From: Thermoflexales bacterium
GTDB lineage: Bacteria; Chloroflexota; Anaerolineae; S140-20
Reading direction: 5' to 3'
DNA: 6,775 nucleotides
NCBI GenBank assembly: GCA_015484715.1
Contig: WFUY01000523.1
Span: 1 to 6,775 of the forward strand
Shown here: positions 6,067 to 6,775 of the stretch, one piece after another
Numbering within the stretch: the first letter of the stretch is position 1
Layout: every line of letters begins with the position of its first letter
Translations under genes and position numbers: made by a program
The notes under the pieces: model-generated
The model's input: the letters and a program-made list of their open reading frames with translations, nothing else
The model's database searches: none
What the model was told of the DNA's origin: nothing

Positions 6067-6775
6067 GGGCGACGATGGCCTGTCCTAGGGCGATCCCGCC
6101 GTCGTTGGGCGGGACCAGCCGATGGGTGTAGACGGTGAAGCCGGCCTCGGCCAGCAGGTCCAAGGTCCGGCCCAGCAGGGTGACGTTCTGGAAGACGCCG
6201 CCGCTGAGGGCGACCCGATCCAGACCCGTCTCCCGGCGCAGCGCTTCACAGACCCGGCGGATCATCTGGGCCACACCCCGGTGGAAACGGGCGGCGATGG
6301 TGCCGACGGGTGCACCGTCCCGCACGTCGGCGACGACGGCCTCGATGACGGGAGCCGGGTCAACGAGGAGGGGCTCGTCGGGCCCCCGCCGGACCAGGGA
6401 GAAGGCGTAGGCATCCCCTGTCGTCTCGTCCACCTGCATCTCCAGTTCGATGGCGGCCTGGGCTTCGTAGGTGATGGTCTGGCGTAGGCCGGCCAGGGCG
6501 GCGACGGCGTCGAAGAGGCGGCCCATGCTGGAGGTGGGCACGGTGTTGACCTCCCGCTCCAGTTGGCGGGTCAGGACCCGCCGCTCGACGGGGGGGCAGG
6601 CGGCCACCGGGGGCAGCGCCTCGTCCCAAGGGAGGCCGGCCGCCCACAGGTGGGCCAGGGCGATCCGGTAGGGCCGGCGGATGGCCGCATCGCCGCCGGG
6701 GAGGGGAATGTAGGCCAGGTGGGCGGCCCGGCGGAAGCCGGCGTAGTCGGCGATCAGGAACTCGCCCCCCCAGAT
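6047..6775 (-). CDS. hypF: Carbamoyltransferase HypF, C-terminal part (5' end outside the window)
   Basis: HypF uses carbamoyl phosphate and ATP to place a carbamoyl group on the C-terminal Cys of HypE, the source of the cyanide ligands of [NiFe]-hydrogenase. The frame is open from the right edge to a TAA at 6047, giving 242 residues, roughly the last third of a protein of about 750. Visible family motifs are IWGGEFLIADYAGFRR, IPLPGGDAAIRRPYR, TSSMGRLFDAVAALAGL, EAQAAIELE, LSGGVFQN and VPPNDGGIALGQA. The last five belong to the Kae1-like carbamoyl-transfer domain, which appears intact to its normal end. The acylphosphatase, zinc-finger and YrdC-like domains would lie beyond the window. The gene end overlaps the next start by 20 bp, so the neighbour did not truncate it. 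Confidence 0.96.
   Translation of the reverse strand: MWGGEFLIADYAGFRRAAHLAYIPLPGGDAAIRRPYRIALAHLWAAGLPWDEALPPVAACPPVERRVLTRQLEREVNTVPTSSMGRLFDAVAALAGLRQTITYEAQAAIELEMQVDETTGDAYAFSLVRRGPDEPLLVDPAPVIEAVVADVRDGAPVGTIAARFHRGVAQMIRRVCEALRRETGLDRVALSGGVFQNVTLLGRTLDLLAEAGFTVYTHRLVPPNDGGIALGQAIVAHAQLDR

Overview
The window is GC-rich and almost entirely coding, and every gene I can support lies on the minus strand, so it is read from right to left. The long plus-strand open frames are shadows of these genes. Nothing in the sequence names the organism. The high GC content, the Hyp proteins, and the tandem LacI regulator plus GH65-phosphoglucomutase fusion would fit a (possibly thermophilic) Chloroflexota bacterium, but this is a weak inference.

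Right half (about 6775-3823): the end of a [NiFe]-hydrogenase maturation operon. The order is hypF (3' part only), a one-piece MntA-HepT type nucleotidyltransferase/HEPN protein, hypC, then hypD. The genes overlap or nearly touch (20-bp overlap, 5-bp gap, 26-bp overlap), so they are probably co-transcribed and translationally coupled. HypF makes the thiocarboxamide that becomes cyanide. HypC and HypD form the scaffold on which the Fe(CN)2CO unit is assembled. hypE, the usual neighbour of hypD, is not here. The odd member is the MntA-HepT fusion, a toxin/antitoxin-like module placed inside the operon. Its last two Glu codons and stop codon carry the Shine-Dalgarno sequence of hypC.

Middle (3823-3703): a compact control region of about 120 bp. 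A perfect consensus promoter (TTGACA, 17 bp, TATAAT) reads leftward, with the hypD stop codon inside its -35 box. Two near-identical palindromes around TTAAACGTTTAA have the form of LacI-family operators: one lies on the predicted transcription start and the other 12 bp before the lacI start codon. Between them is a strong GC hairpin followed by a T-rich run, which looks like an intrinsic terminator although it lies inside the predicted leader.

Left half (3703-1): a sugar-phosphorolysis operon. A LacI/GalR-family regulator is followed after 5 bp by one long reading frame. That frame fuses a GH65 disaccharide phosphorylase to a beta-phosphoglucomutase and runs off the left edge. GH65 enzymes of this type cleave an alpha-glucosidic disaccharide with phosphate to beta-glucose 1-phosphate, and beta-phosphoglucomutase converts that to glucose 6-phosphate, so the fusion would carry out two consecutive steps. 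The exact disaccharide (maltose, trehalose, kojibiose, nigerose or similar) cannot be read from the sequence. The lacI/GH65 junction is built from five imperfect 7-bp tandem repeats.

No gene-free stretch exceeds 300 bases, and I see no RNA gene, insertion sequence or CRISPR array.
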